Shown here: positions 8,654 to 17,380 of the stretch, in pieces
How the letters are laid out: each line of letters starts with the position of its first letter
Numbering within the stretch: the first letter of the stretch is position 1
Assembly (NCBI GenBank): GCA_018268105.1
Contig: JAFDXG010000126.1
Span: 62,001 to 126,000 of the forward strand
DNA from: Bacteroidota bacterium
Lineage (GTDB): Bacteria > Bacteroidota > Bacteroidia > Chitinophagales > Chitinophagaceae
Direction: 5' to 3'
Length of the DNA: 64,000 bases
Program-made: the position numbers and the translations under genes
Notes under the pieces: model-generated
What the model was told of the DNA's origin: nothing
The model's database searches: none
Seen by the model: the letters and a program-made list of their open reading frames with translations, nothing else

Positions 8654-10177
8654 ATGAAACAGAAAAAAGTAATACTAATCATTATGGATGGCTGGGGCCT
8701 TGGAAAATCCAGGTCGAGCGATGCCATACAAAATGCCAAAACTCCTTTTGTAAGCGCTCTTTATGGTAAATATCCCCACACTACTTTGATTACCTGCGGT
8801 GAAGATGTGGGGTTGCCTGAAGGCCAAATGGGTAACAGCGAAGTGGGGCACCTCAACCTGGGGGCAGGACGTATAGTATACCAGGAACTCCAGCGTATCA
8901 ATGTAGCTATCAGAAATGGAGAATTTAATCAAAATGAAGTTTTACTTGACGCTATCACCTACGCAAAGAACAACAAAAAATCCCTGCACCTTTTGGGTTT
9001 GGTTAGCGACGGAGGGGTGCATTCTCATATCAATCATCTCAAGTCATTAATAAGTCTTTGTAAACAACAAGAGCTGAAAGATGTATTTATACATGCGTTC
9101 ACCGATGGAAGGGATACTGATCCAAAAAGTGGGTTAGGGTTTCTTAAAGATCTTCAGGATCACCTGGATATGACTACGGGAAAAATTGCCACAATTACAG
9201 GAAGATATTATGCCATGGACCGCGACAAACGCTGGGAAAGGGTAAGGCTGGCTTATGATGCATTGGTAAAAGGGATTGGAGAAAAAAGCAGCAACCCGCT
9301 TGAATCGGTAACAAGGTCTTACTCCGAAAATATTACAGATGAATTTATCAAACCCATTATCAACACTTCAGTTGAAGATGATAAAGGAAAGATAAAAGAC
9401 GGCGATTCAGTAATATGCTTTAATTTCCGAACAGACAGATGCAGGGAAATTACGGAAGTGCTTACACAACAGGATATGCATGAATACGATATGCATAGTC
9501 TTAAGTTGCATTACACCACAATGACTGAATATGACAAGACTTTTAAGCAGGTCAACGTCATATTCGACAATGATAATCTTACCCATACAATTGGAGAAGT
9601 AATTGCATCAAAAGGATTGCGGCAAATTCGAATTGCAGAAACAGAAAAATATCCCCATGTAACTTTCTTTTTTAGCGGGGGGCGAGAAACTCCTTTTGAG
9701 GGCGAAAAGAGGATAATGGCCGCATCACCCAAAGTAGCCACTTACGATCTTAAGCCTGAAATGAGTGCTTTTGAACTTACCGAAATGTTGCTCCCCGAAA
9801 TAAAAAATCAGTCTGCGGAATTTATATGTCTCAATTTTGCAAATGCCGATATGGTTGGACATACGGGGGTGTGGGATGCAGTGGTTAAAGCTGTAGAGAC
9901 AGTTGATACCTGTGTAGAAAAGGTTGTGACTGCTGCCTTAGAAAATGAATACGCAATACTACTAACAGCCGACCATGGCAATGCAGATTATATTATAAAC
10001 GAAGACGGCTCCCCCAATACAGCACATACTTTAAACCCTGTACCCTTGTTTGTCATTGATAATCAATGGAGAGGAGAGGTCAAACCCGGCAAATTAGGCG
10101 ATATTGCTCCTACTATTCTCACACTGATGAATATCCCTGTGCCTAAAGAAATGACAGGAAAAGTGCTGATTAAATAG
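8654..10177 (+). CDS. gpmI: 2,3-bisphosphoglycerate-independent phosphoglycerate mutase
   Basis: Interconverts 3- and 2-phosphoglycerate in glycolysis and gluconeogenesis through a phosphoserine intermediate, using two metal ions. The 507-residue length is typical. The metal-binding start IMDGWGLG, the catalytic-serine block GQMGNSEVGHLNLG near residue 60, the substrate loops TDGRDTDPKSG and GRYYAMDRDKRWER, and the C-terminal metal site TADHGNAD are all visible. It stands alone on the plus strand between the divergent DUF4783 gene and the sigma factor gene, with a hairpin after its stop. Confidence 0.97.
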   Translation: MKQKKVILIIMDGWGLGKSRSSDAIQNAKTPFVSALYGKYPHTTLITCGEDVGLPEGQMGNSEVGHLNLGAGRIVYQELQRINVAIRNGEFNQNEVLLDAITYAKNNKKSLHLLGLVSDGGVHSHINHLKSLISLCKQQELKDVFIHAFTDGRDTDPKSGLGFLKDLQDHLDMTTGKIATITGRYYAMDRDKRWERVRLAYDALVKGIGEKSSNPLESVTRSYSENITDEFIKPIINTSVEDDKGKIKDGDSVICFNFRTDRCREITEVLTQQDMHEYDMHSLKLHYTTMTEYDKTFKQVNVIFDNDNLTHTIGEVIASKGLRQIRIAETEKYPHVTFFFSGGRETPFEGEKRIMAASPKVATYDLKPEMSAFELTEMLLPEIKNQSAEFICLNFANADMVGHTGVWDAVVKAVETVDTCVEKVVTAALENEYAILLTADHGNADYIINEDGSPNTAHTLNPVPLFVIDNQWRGEVKPGKLGDIAPTILTLMNIPVPKEMTGKVLIK

Positions 10178-10189
10178 CTTTTCGTTCTT

Positions 10190-10215
10190 CGGATGCCTGC
10201 TTTACCAGGTATCCG
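10190..10215 (+). terminator. Hairpin downstream of gpmI
   Basis: CGGAT-CCTG pairs with CAGG-ATCCG, with one unpaired base in each arm and a 6-base loop. It begins 12 bases after the gpmI stop. No strong T run follows, so termination efficiency is uncertain. Confidence 0.45.
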
Positions 10216-10352
10216 ATTGGTAATTTCTACTCTTATTATTCAGACATTTTTAAAAAATGCTGCATAAGAAAAGCAGGAAAATCATTTTTTCTGGTGTGGG
10301 CAGCATTTTGTATAAAGAAATTGTCTAAATTACATGAAATCAACTTGATTTC

Positions 10353-10928
10353 ATGACGGAAGAAACAATGCTAAAAGGCTGCATCAGGAATGTTGCAGTT
10401 GCGCAGCAGGAACTATATTACAAGTATAGTCCGCGCATGTTGTCTTTGTGTTATCGTTATGGGAAAAACAGGGAAGATGCAGAAGATATGTTGCAGGAAG
10501 GCTTTATTAAGGTCTTTACCCAGATAAAACAATTTCAGAACAGAGGAGCACTTGAGGGGTGGATAAGAAAAATCATCGTTCATACCTGCATCAACCATTT
10601 AAAAAAGAATAAGAAATTTAACGAAAGCGTAGATCTTATACATGCATCAGGTGTTTATATCAGGGAAGAAGCAATACCCTCTATTGTTCAGGCAAAACAA
10701 GTAGTGGAATGCATCAGGCTCCTGCCAATAGGGTACCGGACTGTATTGAACCTGTATGCTATTGAGGGATATTCGCACCGGGAAATTGCTGAATTGCTGG
10801 ATATAGAGGAGAGCACCAGCCGTTCTCAGTATACAAGAGCAAAAGCTATGCTGGAAGATATTTTGCTAAAGAAAAATATTCTTCCGGAACATGTTAGAAA
10901 TATGGAATTAATGGCAATGAACCCTTAA
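10353..10928 (+). CDS. ECF-type RNA polymerase sigma factor
   Basis: A 191-residue extracytoplasmic-function sigma factor. Region 2 is at about residues 20-85, with YRYGKNREDAEDMLQEGFIK (the DxED-type core-binding and -10 recognition helix). Region 4 is at about 125-175, with LPIGYRTVLNLYAIEGYSH and REIAELLDIEESTSRSQY (helix-turn-helix). The next gene, 68 bases on, encodes a protein with a short cytoplasmic head and one membrane segment, suggesting an anti-sigma or sensing partner. The regulon is unknown. A 13-base string AATTGTCTAAATT, about 20 bases before the start, recurs upstream of the response regulator at 32472. Confidence 0.92.
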   Translation: MTEETMLKGCIRNVAVAQQELYYKYSPRMLSLCYRYGKNREDAEDMLQEGFIKVFTQIKQFQNRGALEGWIRKIIVHTCINHLKKNKKFNESVDLIHASGVYIREEAIPSIVQAKQVVECIRLLPIGYRTVLNLYAIEGYSHREIAELLDIEESTSRSQYTRAKAMLEDILLKKNILPEHVRNMELMAMNP

Positions 10929-10996
10929 CCAAAACAATAATTATTATTTAACCGAACTAACGCTAACCTTAATATGAAAATACCAAGGAACTGATT

Positions 10997-12373
10997 ATGG
11001 AGAGAAATATTCATAGAGATGAATTTGAACAATTCCTTAAGGATAAAGCTGATCAATATAAAGTTTACCCTTCAGACAAGATATGGAGTAACATTAACCG
11101 GTCAATTCATCCCAGGAAAAAATGGCCATATGCAGCATTAACCTTATTCCTTTTATTAGGTACTGCTGTATTTATTGATTACAATTCCTTTAATTATGTA
11201 GTGCCTGGCAAATTAAGTTTCCTCACTTTTAATCAAACGAACAAGAGCAATTCTCCGGCTATACTTTCATCCACTTCTGGTCAAGGAAAGGTGGAAGATA
11301 AAATAATTGCGGATCCTGTAGAAAATTTATCAGAACCCGAAAACAGCAATAAAATCATCAAAAGTGTATCAGTTGATAATAAACATCATGCCGGGCTGTC
11401 TAAAATCAGCAGACTGAAGGAAGATAATAGATCTGTTGATGAAAACAACTATACTTCTAAGGGAATAACAAATACTTTACCTGCACAGATATCTGATGTT
11501 TCAAATACCCTCCATCTTTTTAAAAACAATATAAATAACTCTAATAATTCAACAGCCAGAGAAGAAAAGAAAGATGATGAAAATGGTAGTGAGGTAAAAA
11601 CTACAACAAAAAAATTGTGGGGTGGTGAAGTTCTCAAAGCATCAAAATTTAGATGGCAGTTATCTTTCTCCCCTACCATCAGTTATAGAAGGTTAACCAG
11701 CGGGCTTGGTCAGATAACAGAAGTATTCAGGGGCGTCCCTTACAGTACCGTACAGACGAAAACTCCGGTAAATGATTTGGTGGCACATAAACCCGCCATA
11801 GGAGCAGAAGTTGGTGCAAGTCTTATTTATAAGTTATCAGATAATTTTACTTTGAAGGGAGGGGTACAGCTAAATTACTCCAGGTATCAACTTAGTGCTT
11901 ATAATACAAAGCCTGAAATAGCAACTCTTGCTCTGCATAACAACTGGGGTGGAACAGATTCTGTGAACTTTGTTTCCACACTAAAAAACTATGAAGGCTA
12001 CGGATCCTCCTGGCTCAACAATGAGTATTTGCAAATATCATTACCCATTGGTTTTGAATGGAGTGTTGTTGGCAATTCAACCCTGAAATGGAATGTTGCT
12101 GCAAGCGCACAACCGGTATATAATTTTGCCAACAATACATATCTGTTGTCTACAGATTTCAAATATTATGTGCAGGATCCATCGCTTATCAGAAAATGGA
12201 ATATCAACGCCGGTATTGAAACCTATGTCTCGTACGACATGGGATCATTTAAATGGCAGGTAGGCCCACAACTTCGTTACCAGCTAATGTCAAGTTACAA
12301 AAACGCTTATCCCATCAAAGAATATATGGTTGACTTCGGATTTAAGATTGGGGTAACCAAAACCCTTCGGTAG
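10997..12373 (+). CDS. Membrane-anchored protein with cytoplasmic head and beta-barrel-like C-terminus
   Basis: 458 residues in three parts. Residues 1-42 are charged and lack a signal peptide (RDEFEQFLKDKADQYKVYPSDKIW). Residues 43-60 form one hydrophobic helix (WPYAALTLFLLLGTAVFI). A Ser/Asn-rich low-complexity stretch runs to about 200. The last 250 residues contain alternating aromatic strands (KFRWQLSFSPTISYRRL, EYLQISLPIGFEWSVV) and end in an aromatic/basic strand, like small outer-membrane barrels. Directly after an ECF sigma gene, the head may act as an anti-sigma domain. How a membrane-spanning head and barrel-like tail are arranged is unclear; the tail may instead be periplasmic. 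Function inferred only. Confidence 0.7.
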   Translation: MERNIHRDEFEQFLKDKADQYKVYPSDKIWSNINRSIHPRKKWPYAALTLFLLLGTAVFIDYNSFNYVVPGKLSFLTFNQTNKSNSPAILSSTSGQGKVEDKIIADPVENLSEPENSNKIIKSVSVDNKHHAGLSKISRLKEDNRSVDENNYTSKGITNTLPAQISDVSNTLHLFKNNINNSNNSTAREEKKDDENGSEVKTTTKKLWGGEVLKASKFRWQLSFSPTISYRRLTSGLGQITEVFRGVPYSTVQTKTPVNDLVAHKPAIGAEVGASLIYKLSDNFTLKGGVQLNYSRYQLSAYNTKPEIATLALHNNWGGTDSVNFVSTLKNYEGYGSSWLNNEYLQISLPIGFEWSVVGNSTLKWNVAASAQPVYNFANNTYLLSTDFKYYVQDPSLIRKWNINAGIETYVSYDMGSFKWQVGPQLRYQLMSSYKNAYPIKEYMVDFGFKIGVTKTLR

Positions 12374-12511
12374 TTGATATTTTAATTCATTCATTATTTT
12401 TGTTCAGAGTTGTTATAAATAACAAGCAAGCTTTATTGCCTGGCATAATATGTACTGTTTACTGCCGTTTTGTTTAACTAAAATGGTTTCCTTTGCAATA
12501 AAAATTTACAG

Positions 12512-13099
12512 ATGAAATTATTTGCTTTGTTCCTGATATTGGGTATGGGTACTATACTGTCTGGCTGTAAATCTAACTCAGCTTCCAATGCAGCATCACA
12601 GCAGGATACTTCTGCCACAAATAAGGAATATTATCCCATATCCGGATATATTAAAAACCAGTTGAAGTGGCTGGATTCCGTTCCACTTGCCATAATAAAA
12701 TATACGACAAGAGATCATCATACAGACACATCAATTGTTGAAAAAACAGATTTCAATACTATTGCTGAAGATCTCTCTTTCCCTGATATTAGTTCTTCAA
12801 TACTAAAAAAACAATACGATGAAGTGTCTTTTATAGATGCCTCGATCGGTACAATTTCGCTCACATATTCAGCAACAAATGATACTGCATTAATCAGAAA
12901 AGCAGATGTATTGCTTGACCAGAACAGCACCGCAGTACGAACAATTTACCTTGAAAAAATATCAAGGATTTCAGACAGTACCTGCACCCGAAAAATATTA
13001 TGGACAGCAAATAAAAACTGCCTGGTTACAACAATTATTCAAAAGCCCGGATCCCCTGAAAGTATATTAGAGGAAAAATATGTTTGGGATGACCGGTAA
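12512..13099 (+). CDS. Lipoprotein of unknown function
   Basis: 195 residues with a lipoprotein signal: MKLFALFLILGMGTILSGC, lipobox LSGC at about 16-19, then a Ser/Asn/Ala tether. The mature part is a mixed alpha/beta domain including IKNQLKWLDSVPLAIIKYTT, a hydroxyl-rich middle and a C-terminal run of strands (KILWTANKNCLVTTIIQKPG). It is typical of conserved hypothetical lipoproteins of Bacteroidota. It follows the sigma-factor gene pair on the same strand, with a 138-base gap that could hold its own promoter. I do not recognise the family. Confidence 0.7.
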   Translation: MKLFALFLILGMGTILSGCKSNSASNAASQQDTSATNKEYYPISGYIKNQLKWLDSVPLAIIKYTTRDHHTDTSIVEKTDFNTIAEDLSFPDISSSILKKQYDEVSFIDASIGTISLTYSATNDTALIRKADVLLDQNSTAVRTIYLEKISRISDSTCTRKILWTANKNCLVTTIIQKPGSPESILEEKYVWDDR

Positions 13100-13200
13100 C
13101 AGGTTGATCAGGTAAACATGCCGAATATAATTAAGGATTTTCATAAATTATATTTTACAAGCTGATACATACCGATATAAAAGCTCAAAATATTTAACCT

Positions 13201-13214
13201 CAAACTATAAACCA
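13201..13214. repeat. 14-base intergenic word CAAACTATAAACCA, copy 1
   Basis: An exact copy is found at 33166-33179, in another intergenic gap. Both lie near the 3' ends of genes in AT-rich spacers of the sort that accumulate simple words in Bacteroidota. The function is unknown. Confidence 0.4.
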
Positions 13215-13228
13215 ATTAATAATCTTTC

Positions 13229-15649
13229 TCATTTCCTCATTAGCCACACCTCTGTTACCTGGGTTCCTCTTTCACCTTCACCGCATGTCCAGGAGAACAC
13301 TACTTTGCCGGCAGAGGTAGCTTCTCTGGGAATATCAAATTCATATGTGGGTTTTGTACCAGTTTGTATGAAATCGTGAATGACAATATTATTATTCGCA
13401 ATCAGTTTTATTTTTGATCGGAATCTGCCCGTATAGGTAATACGCATTTTATAAGTGGCTGAAGTATCGAGATTGTCATATTCAACCTTCAAAGGGGTTT
13501 CATAAAGTGCAGTGATCTGGCTCATCCAGGGCTCAGGTGTGGTTTCTCCCGAAAACCCTTTTGATTGTACTTCATGTACCCATTCTTCACCAATCAAACC
13601 AACACCAAAGCTTTTTCGCGGCGATTCAAGACTACCGGGATCTTCAGCCCAGGATTTGGCGGAGATAATACGATAGTTACTTTCAGGGTTTCCCAAATGG
13701 TCGTAAAAACCACCGGGTCCGGGGTCTGTGCGATGTAGTATTTCCCGTATCTGTTTTACTCTTTCCGTATCATCGGTTACCTGATTAAGAACATTCAACT
13801 GATCCATTAACCATGGCGCATCATTGAGAGGTATATCCATATTGTCAATAAAATTTCCCCTGCCGGGCATTGCTCCATGCCTTTTTATTGTTAATTGTGC
13901 GCCGATACTGCTATATAATGAATCTGCCAGTATATTACATTTTTCTTTCAGTGCCGGGGCGGTTGGTTCATCTATTCCCTCCTGCAATTTCATTTTGGCT
14001 TTTAACACTGCAAGAGCTGATGTTTCAGCAGTGGCGGCGCCCAGTATAGTTTTTGCTTCTGATTCAATCGCAGTTTCATAAATAAGTTTTCGCCTTACAT
14101 ATGCATCATAATAAGCCCGAAGCAGGCACATCTGAAACCGAAAGTTTTTCATTAGAGCAGGTGTTGCTTTTTGTTCAAGATCCTGCCATTGCATCAGGGT
14201 TCGTTCCACGGTATTATTACTCAACAATGCCCCCCTGAGATTTTTTTCTAGGTTCAAAATACCCTGTGTTGCTGCCTCACAGAAATCGGATCCCATAAAA
14301 AGACGTGTATAATCTTTCAGGGTTTCTATAACCGGAGTGGAAGGATCCCAATCCTGGTCACTCCATACAAATTTATTCACATCATCGTTTGTTCCTTCAG
14401 AATAACTGATACTTCCTGAAGCAAATTTAGAAAGCACATTGTGTATATGCTTTTCATCTTCCGGTCGGGGATTGATGCATTCCCTGCCTAATGTTTGAGC
14501 GTAGGCGAGGTCCCAGTTAGGTATTGGGTACTGACAACTAAGGCTATGGGTAATATCAGGATACCTTCTGATGGGAATACCAGAATTTACCAGTTTGCGT
14601 AATTCTGCTAAGGGTATTTTTACCCAGGGTCCAAATACCACACCACCCAACCAGGGATAGCCTGAGTTTATCTGTTTAAAAAACTCATCGAACCATTTTT
14701 GAGTTGGACGAAATACCTGCGGGGATACCCATATTTTAGCGTTGGGGTGAAATTGATGCAGGGCTATGGCAACTTTGCCTAACCAGTCAAACAATACGCC
14801 TGACTCCAGGTCGCCGGGGTCGCCCCCGGGCACAAATACGTGGTCCAGTTTGGGTAAGGATGCAAATACTTCAAGACGCTCCTGTAGTTCTTTACGAAGT
14901 TCCTGCCTGTCAGTATAATCCTTGCCCATGTTAGGATACCACATCCACACATCTAAATTATAGGCTTTACAAATTCGTGATTGTTCAATGATCATTTTTT
15001 CGGGGCGGAGTTTCATGTGCACACTGGTATCATCATCGTCAGTACGCGGGGGCATTATCTCAATGCTGTTTGCTCCAAAAAGAGCAAGCTCCCTGATATA
15101 TTGATCATATTGCTCTACTGAAAAAGCATCGTAAGAATTTGTCTTGGGACGAAAACCCAACTGATGCCCTCTTATGGAATAGACAGGAGTTGATGAAATA
15201 GTAGCTGATGTGGGCAGTGCAATATATTCCGGCCGCATGTCGGATTTTCTGAGTAATCTTCCAATACCATATAATATACTCCGTGCATCTTTTCCAGATA
15301 TTATTACTGCCGAATTAGCTTCAGATACAAGGAGGCGGAATCCTTCATTACCAGGCACTGTCAATGTATTCAATGCATCGCGCAATTCATTGGGCAATTT
15401 CTGTATCCTGTCTTCAACTATCAGGTAAATCATTGTCCCCTGTTCTTTGGGGATTTTATCTACAGTCTGAAAATGTATCCCCGTTCTTTTTTCTACCTCT
15501 TCTTTTAATACCTGCAATGGTTTAGCAAGAGATACAGATTTTGAATCTCCAACCCACACTTTGGCATTGGAAAGATTAAGTAACTGGGAATAACCTTCTA
15601 TTTGAATTGCCAAAAGAAGACAAAAGGAAACAAGGAATTTACATTTCAT
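13229..15649 (-). CDS. Large secreted glycoside-hydrolase-like protein (alpha-glucuronidase/GH20-like layout)
   Basis: 806 residues from the ATG at 15649, which opens a clear signal peptide (MKCKFLVSFCLLLAIQIEGYSQ). The longer frame to 15793 would bury it 48 residues in, so that start was rejected. Residues 25-160 resemble the domain preceding the barrel in GH67 and GH20 enzymes (LVSEANSAVIISGKDARSIL and YGIGRLLR). A barrel-like region follows, with YSIRGHQLGFRP, NSIEIMPPRTDDDD, VWMWYPNMGKDY, HVFVPGGDPGD and KIWVSPQVF. The C-terminal 250 residues are helical, then a beta-sandwich. Likely periplasmic or surface polysaccharide hydrolase; the precise GH family is not certain, and catalytic acids cannot be assigned by eye. 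Confidence 0.65.
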   Translation of the reverse strand: MKCKFLVSFCLLLAIQIEGYSQLLNLSNAKVWVGDSKSVSLAKPLQVLKEEVEKRTGIHFQTVDKIPKEQGTMIYLIVEDRIQKLPNELRDALNTLTVPGNEGFRLLVSEANSAVIISGKDARSILYGIGRLLRKSDMRPEYIALPTSATISSTPVYSIRGHQLGFRPKTNSYDAFSVEQYDQYIRELALFGANSIEIMPPRTDDDDTSVHMKLRPEKMIIEQSRICKAYNLDVWMWYPNMGKDYTDRQELRKELQERLEVFASLPKLDHVFVPGGDPGDLESGVLFDWLGKVAIALHQFHPNAKIWVSPQVFRPTQKWFDEFFKQINSGYPWLGGVVFGPWVKIPLAELRKLVNSGIPIRRYPDITHSLSCQYPIPNWDLAYAQTLGRECINPRPEDEKHIHNVLSKFASGSISYSEGTNDDVNKFVWSDQDWDPSTPVIETLKDYTRLFMGSDFCEAATQGILNLEKNLRGALLSNNTVERTLMQWQDLEQKATPALMKNFRFQMCLLRAYYDAYVRRKLIYETAIESEAKTILGAATAETSALAVLKAKMKLQEGIDEPTAPALKEKCNILADSLYSSIGAQLTIKRHGAMPGRGNFIDNMDIPLNDAPWLMDQLNVLNQVTDDTERVKQIREILHRTDPGPGGFYDHLGNPESNYRIISAKSWAEDPGSLESPRKSFGVGLIGEEWVHEVQSKGFSGETTPEPWMSQITALYETPLKVEYDNLDTSATYKMRITYTGRFRSKIKLIANNNIVIHDFIQTGTKPTYEFDIPREATSAGKVVFSWTCGEGERGTQVTEVWLMRK

Positions 15650-15852
15650 AAGAATCGTTTTGCTATAAAAAGAACGGTTGACTGCAAGTATAGTAAAAAA
15701 ATAATTTAACTCCCGCAAATAACAGAGCATCCATAAACCGTTATATACTCTTTTTATTGTAAGATCTAAAAAAAATGACTTAGCGGAATGCATTTGTTTA
15801 ACCGGATTTTAAACTTTGATTTATAGAAGGAGTCTTAACATAAAAATGCTTA

Positions 15853-17319
15853 ATGTCAACGGCAATACAAAAGGATAATATTCATTTATTGTGGAGGACA
15901 GGTTTTGGACCTGATTTGTCACAGATTCCTCAATTGCAACAAATCCCGGGCAAAGCATTATATCAAGTCTTATACAATTTATCAGAAAAGAAACCGGAAG
16001 ATTTTAATGTGATAGATAAAGATCTTATTTCTTTTGCTTCCGGCATGGCGCCTGTGGATATACGCAATAAAAAAGTAATGTCTGCCGAAGAAAAGAAAAT
16101 GCTGAGAGTCAGGAACCAAGACAGTATTAAACAACTCAATCTAACCTGGCTCAATACCATAGTAACCACAAATGCACAACTGCGTGAAAAGGTCGCTTTT
16201 TTCTGGCATGGGCATTTCGCCTGCAGAAGTATTAATGCCATTCATCAACAATCATTATTAAACATCATAAGACGTAATGCCCTTGGAAATTTCAGGGACT
16301 TGCTGCATGAAGTTTCTAAGAGCGGCGCTATGTTAAATTTCCTCAATAATAATCAAAATCGTAAAGGGCATCCTAATGAAAATTTTGCACGTGAAGTAAT
16401 GGAATTATTTACCCTTGGCAGAGGCAATTATACCGAAACGGATGTAAAGGAATCTGCCCGTGCTTTTACCGGGTGGGGTGCAAACCCAACAGGTGAATTT
16501 GTTTTCCGCAATCGCCTACACGATGATGGTAAAAAAACAGTGCTCGGTAAAACTGGTAATTTCGATGGTGATGATATACTCGATATATTGCTTGATCAGA
16601 AACAAACCGCCCGGTTTATAGTACAGAAGATATATCGCTTTTTTGTGAATGAGCAGTTGGATAATGATAAAATATCAACCCTTGCTGACAGCTTTTATTC
16701 TGGTGGCTATAATATTGCTTCACTCCTGCAGCAGATATTTACTGCTTCCTGGTTTTATGATCCGGTAAATATTGGAACCAGGATAAAATCGCCAGTTGAG
16801 CTTATTGCCGGCATGCAACGCATTTTGCATATGCAAATGGAAAACGACAATGCTTTGCTAGCACTGCAACGCATACTGGGACAAGTACTACTATATCCGC
16901 CCAATGTTGCGGGTTGGCCCGGGGGAAAAAACTGGATTGACAGTACCACGCTTATGATGCGGATGCGGTTGCCTGCGCTTTTGAGCGATGCAGATATTTT
17001 GAATGTAAAACCCAAAGATGATGATGATCAGATGATGGGCAGAAAAGAAGATGAAAATGCATCCTTTCGTCTGAGAGCTAAAAAAGGTAAGGGGTTGAAA
17101 ACATTCAATGCCCGGATTGACTGGGATGGATATAACAAAACTTTTTCTGACCTGCCCAAAGAAAAGATCATTGATGCGATGGCTGATATATTACTGCAAT
17201 CTGGTGGTGTAGTGCCTCAGGACCTTATTCGTCAGCATACCGATGTTTCGTCGAGGGATAACTTCATCAAATCAGCGACCATGCGTATGATGAGTTTGCC
17301 AGAATACCAGATGTGCTGA
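15853..17319 (+). CDS. DUF1800 family protein
   Basis: 488 residues with DUF1800 features: HLLWRTGFGPDL at the N-terminus, LREKVAFFWHGHFACRS near residue 115, NFAREVMELFTLGRGNYTETDVKESARAFTGW near 180-210, and YPPNVAGWPGGKNWIDS near 350. The family has no established biochemical role. Members are almost always next to a DUF1501 gene, as here (61 bases downstream), and the two probably act together. No signal peptide is obvious at the N-terminus. An acidic/basic insertion (DDDDQMMGRKEDE) lies near 390. Confidence 0.88.
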   Translation: MSTAIQKDNIHLLWRTGFGPDLSQIPQLQQIPGKALYQVLYNLSEKKPEDFNVIDKDLISFASGMAPVDIRNKKVMSAEEKKMLRVRNQDSIKQLNLTWLNTIVTTNAQLREKVAFFWHGHFACRSINAIHQQSLLNIIRRNALGNFRDLLHEVSKSGAMLNFLNNNQNRKGHPNENFAREVMELFTLGRGNYTETDVKESARAFTGWGANPTGEFVFRNRLHDDGKKTVLGKTGNFDGDDILDILLDQKQTARFIVQKIYRFFVNEQLDNDKISTLADSFYSGGYNIASLLQQIFTASWFYDPVNIGTRIKSPVELIAGMQRILHMQMENDNALLALQRILGQVLLYPPNVAGWPGGKNWIDSTTLMMRMRLPALLSDADILNVKPKDDDDQMMGRKEDENASFRLRAKKGKGLKTFNARIDWDGYNKTFSDLPKEKIIDAMADILLQSGGVVPQDLIRQHTDVSSRDNFIKSATMRMMSLPEYQMC

Positions 17320-17380
17320 ATGTATTTGTAAAATTTTTTATTGGGATAAGAATTAAAATTTCATTTAAAAAGGCCCCGAT

